A stretch of 43,693 bases of DNA. It comes from Shewanella profunda (lineage in GTDB: Bacteria > Pseudomonadota > Gammaproteobacteria > Enterobacterales > Shewanellaceae). The notes beneath the pieces are model-generated. The model was not told where the DNA came from and did no database searches. It worked only from the letters and a program-made list of their open reading frames with translations. Both the position numbers and the translations under genes were made by a program. The DNA is taken from the NCBI RefSeq assembly GCF_023283765.1, contig NZ_JAKILG010000041.1, positions 1 through 43,693 on the forward strand, read 5' to 3'. Positions 43,184 to 43,693 of the stretch are shown in pieces. Each line of letters begins with the position of its first letter. Positions within the stretch are counted from its first letter, which is position 1.

Positions 43184-43606
43184 CTATTCCAACAGCTTAA
43201 GCTGTGTTTGTCCCCATTGGGTGGCATAGGGCATGGCTTCTTGCGGGCTGAGGATAAACTCATTTTCACAGCCATCGCCGCGGGGCGTTTCCCAGAATTT
43301 GATCCCCTTTGGCTCAAGGGTGAGCTGGTAATATCCCGAGCCGTCTGATGTGGGGCATTCTGCGTCCGGTGCTTTGCCAGTAAACAATTTGTCTCTTAAT
43401 GCTGGGGGTAAAGGATGACTCATACCCACGAGCATACTTTGTGGTTGAGTATCGGCGAGAAACCACTGCCACGGGTGGAAAGGTTTGCCGTCGGTAAGGG
43501 AGAAACTCACAAATTCTTGGCTGATACCATTGGCGCCATAACCTGCAGCCCAGCGATATAGGCGCACACTGAGCCAATGCTGATTAACCTGAGATCGGTT
43601 TAACAA
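43184..43606 (-). CDS. Unknown 140-aa protein, start uncertain
   Basis: No family recognised. Rich in Trp, Gly and Pro, with WLSVRLYRWAAGYG near the start and a Cys pair in the centre (AEC, DGC). The given start is a TTG with no ribosome site, overlapping by seven bases the stop of the upstream frame 43600-43693, whose last residues would read straight into it if one T were added near 43601. So this may be the C-terminal part of a frameshifted gene rather than an independent one. Confidence 0.5.
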   Translation of the reverse strand: MLNRSQVNQHWLSVRLYRWAAGYGANGISQEFVSFSLTDGKPFHPWQWFLADTQPQSMLVGMSHPLPPALRDKLFTGKAPDAECPTSDGSGYYQLTLEPKGIKFWETPRGDGCENEFILSPQEAMPYATQWGQTQLKLLE

Positions 43607-43693
43607 GCCATAACTGCAATAGCATTAAACTCTGCGTTAGTGATGTTCAGTTGTGGCTTATTGTCTTTCAATTGATAGGCGATAAGTCCCGCA
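43600..43693 (-). CDS. C-terminal end of a protein running off the window
   Basis: The minus-strand frame ends AEFNAIAVMAC at TAA (plus 43600-43602). Open from the window edge for 30 codons. Either the end of a separate gene, or the first part of the neighbouring frame split by a one-base change. Family not identifiable from 30 residues. Confidence 0.4.
   Translation of the reverse strand, partial: AGLIAYQLKDNKPQLNITNAEFNAIAVMAC

Noticed and set aside
1..43693. tRNA, rRNA and CRISPR arrays
   Set aside because: No tRNA-like GGTTCGAAT arm, no rRNA sequence, and no regularly spaced direct repeats were seen; the only short tandem repeat is at 32285-32326.

Overview
The window looks like a chromosomal segment of a Shewanella species. 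Reasons: moderate GC content, the gene set and order (ArgR-type amino-acid transporter, lrgAB, cstA, opgD, an M1 peptidase, def/slyX, an FkpA-like PPIase, the extracellular nuclease ExeM, katB), the GlyGly-CTERM/rhombosortase tail on the nuclease, and a dispersed palindromic intergenic repeat I associate with this genus. Species is not resolvable by eye. I saw no tRNA, rRNA, CRISPR array or intact insertion sequence.

Region 1 (1-3700) is the distal or proximal end of an integron cassette array. Five attC sites (651-726, 1409-1483, 1761-1815, 2409-2464, 2954-3030) separate small, mostly unknown genes: an unknown 175-aa protein, a lipoprotein, a cassette with doubtful coding capacity, a protein with a HEPN-like RNxxxH motif, a frameshifted periplasmic DUF695 protein, and an FRG-domain gene cut off after about 50 codons. 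The FRG gene runs into what I read as the 5' end of a group II intron on the opposite strand (about 3190-3571), whose 5' exon resembles the right end of an attC. The simplest history is intron insertion into the bottom strand of an attC, then a deletion that removed the FRG 3' end, the attC left half and the intron reverse transcriptase.

Region 2 (3700-10960) is ordinary chromosome: a minus-strand polar amino-acid ABC transporter operon behind a near-consensus sigma-70 promoter with two ARG-box-like sites 21 bp apart, a LysR regulator divergent from lrgAB, a GNAT acetyltransferase and a CstA-type transporter.

Region 3 (10960-20540) holds opgD (periplasmic glucan), a Pit phosphate transporter, a PEP mutase/isocitrate lyase-like enzyme, a DUF72 protein, a PAS-GAF-GGDEF diguanylate cyclase and a dCache chemoreceptor. 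Convergent pairs share strong hairpin terminators.

Region 4 (20540-27304, minus strand) is an envelope-leaning group: a lipoprotein M1 aminopeptidase, then a tight run WD40 lipoprotein - slyX - peptide deformylase - COG3014-like lipoprotein - lpoB-like lipoprotein ending in a clear terminator.

Region 5 (27459-40570) includes an FkpA-like PPIase lipoprotein, ExeM, a hotdog thioesterase, a small three-helix membrane protein, KatB catalase preceded by a well-initiated 17-codon reading frame, a Tat-type dienelactone hydrolase, a CPBP protease with a MAPEG protein, and two divergent regulator/target pairs (MocR-type regulator with a GNAT; MerR-type regulator with a class IV aminotransferase, with a visible MerR-type promoter).

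Region 6 (40570-43693) is AT-richer accessory DNA with an orphan 463-aa lipoprotein, palindromic intergenic repeats, an NTF2-like protein and two overlapping unknown reading frames that may be one frameshifted gene running off the window.
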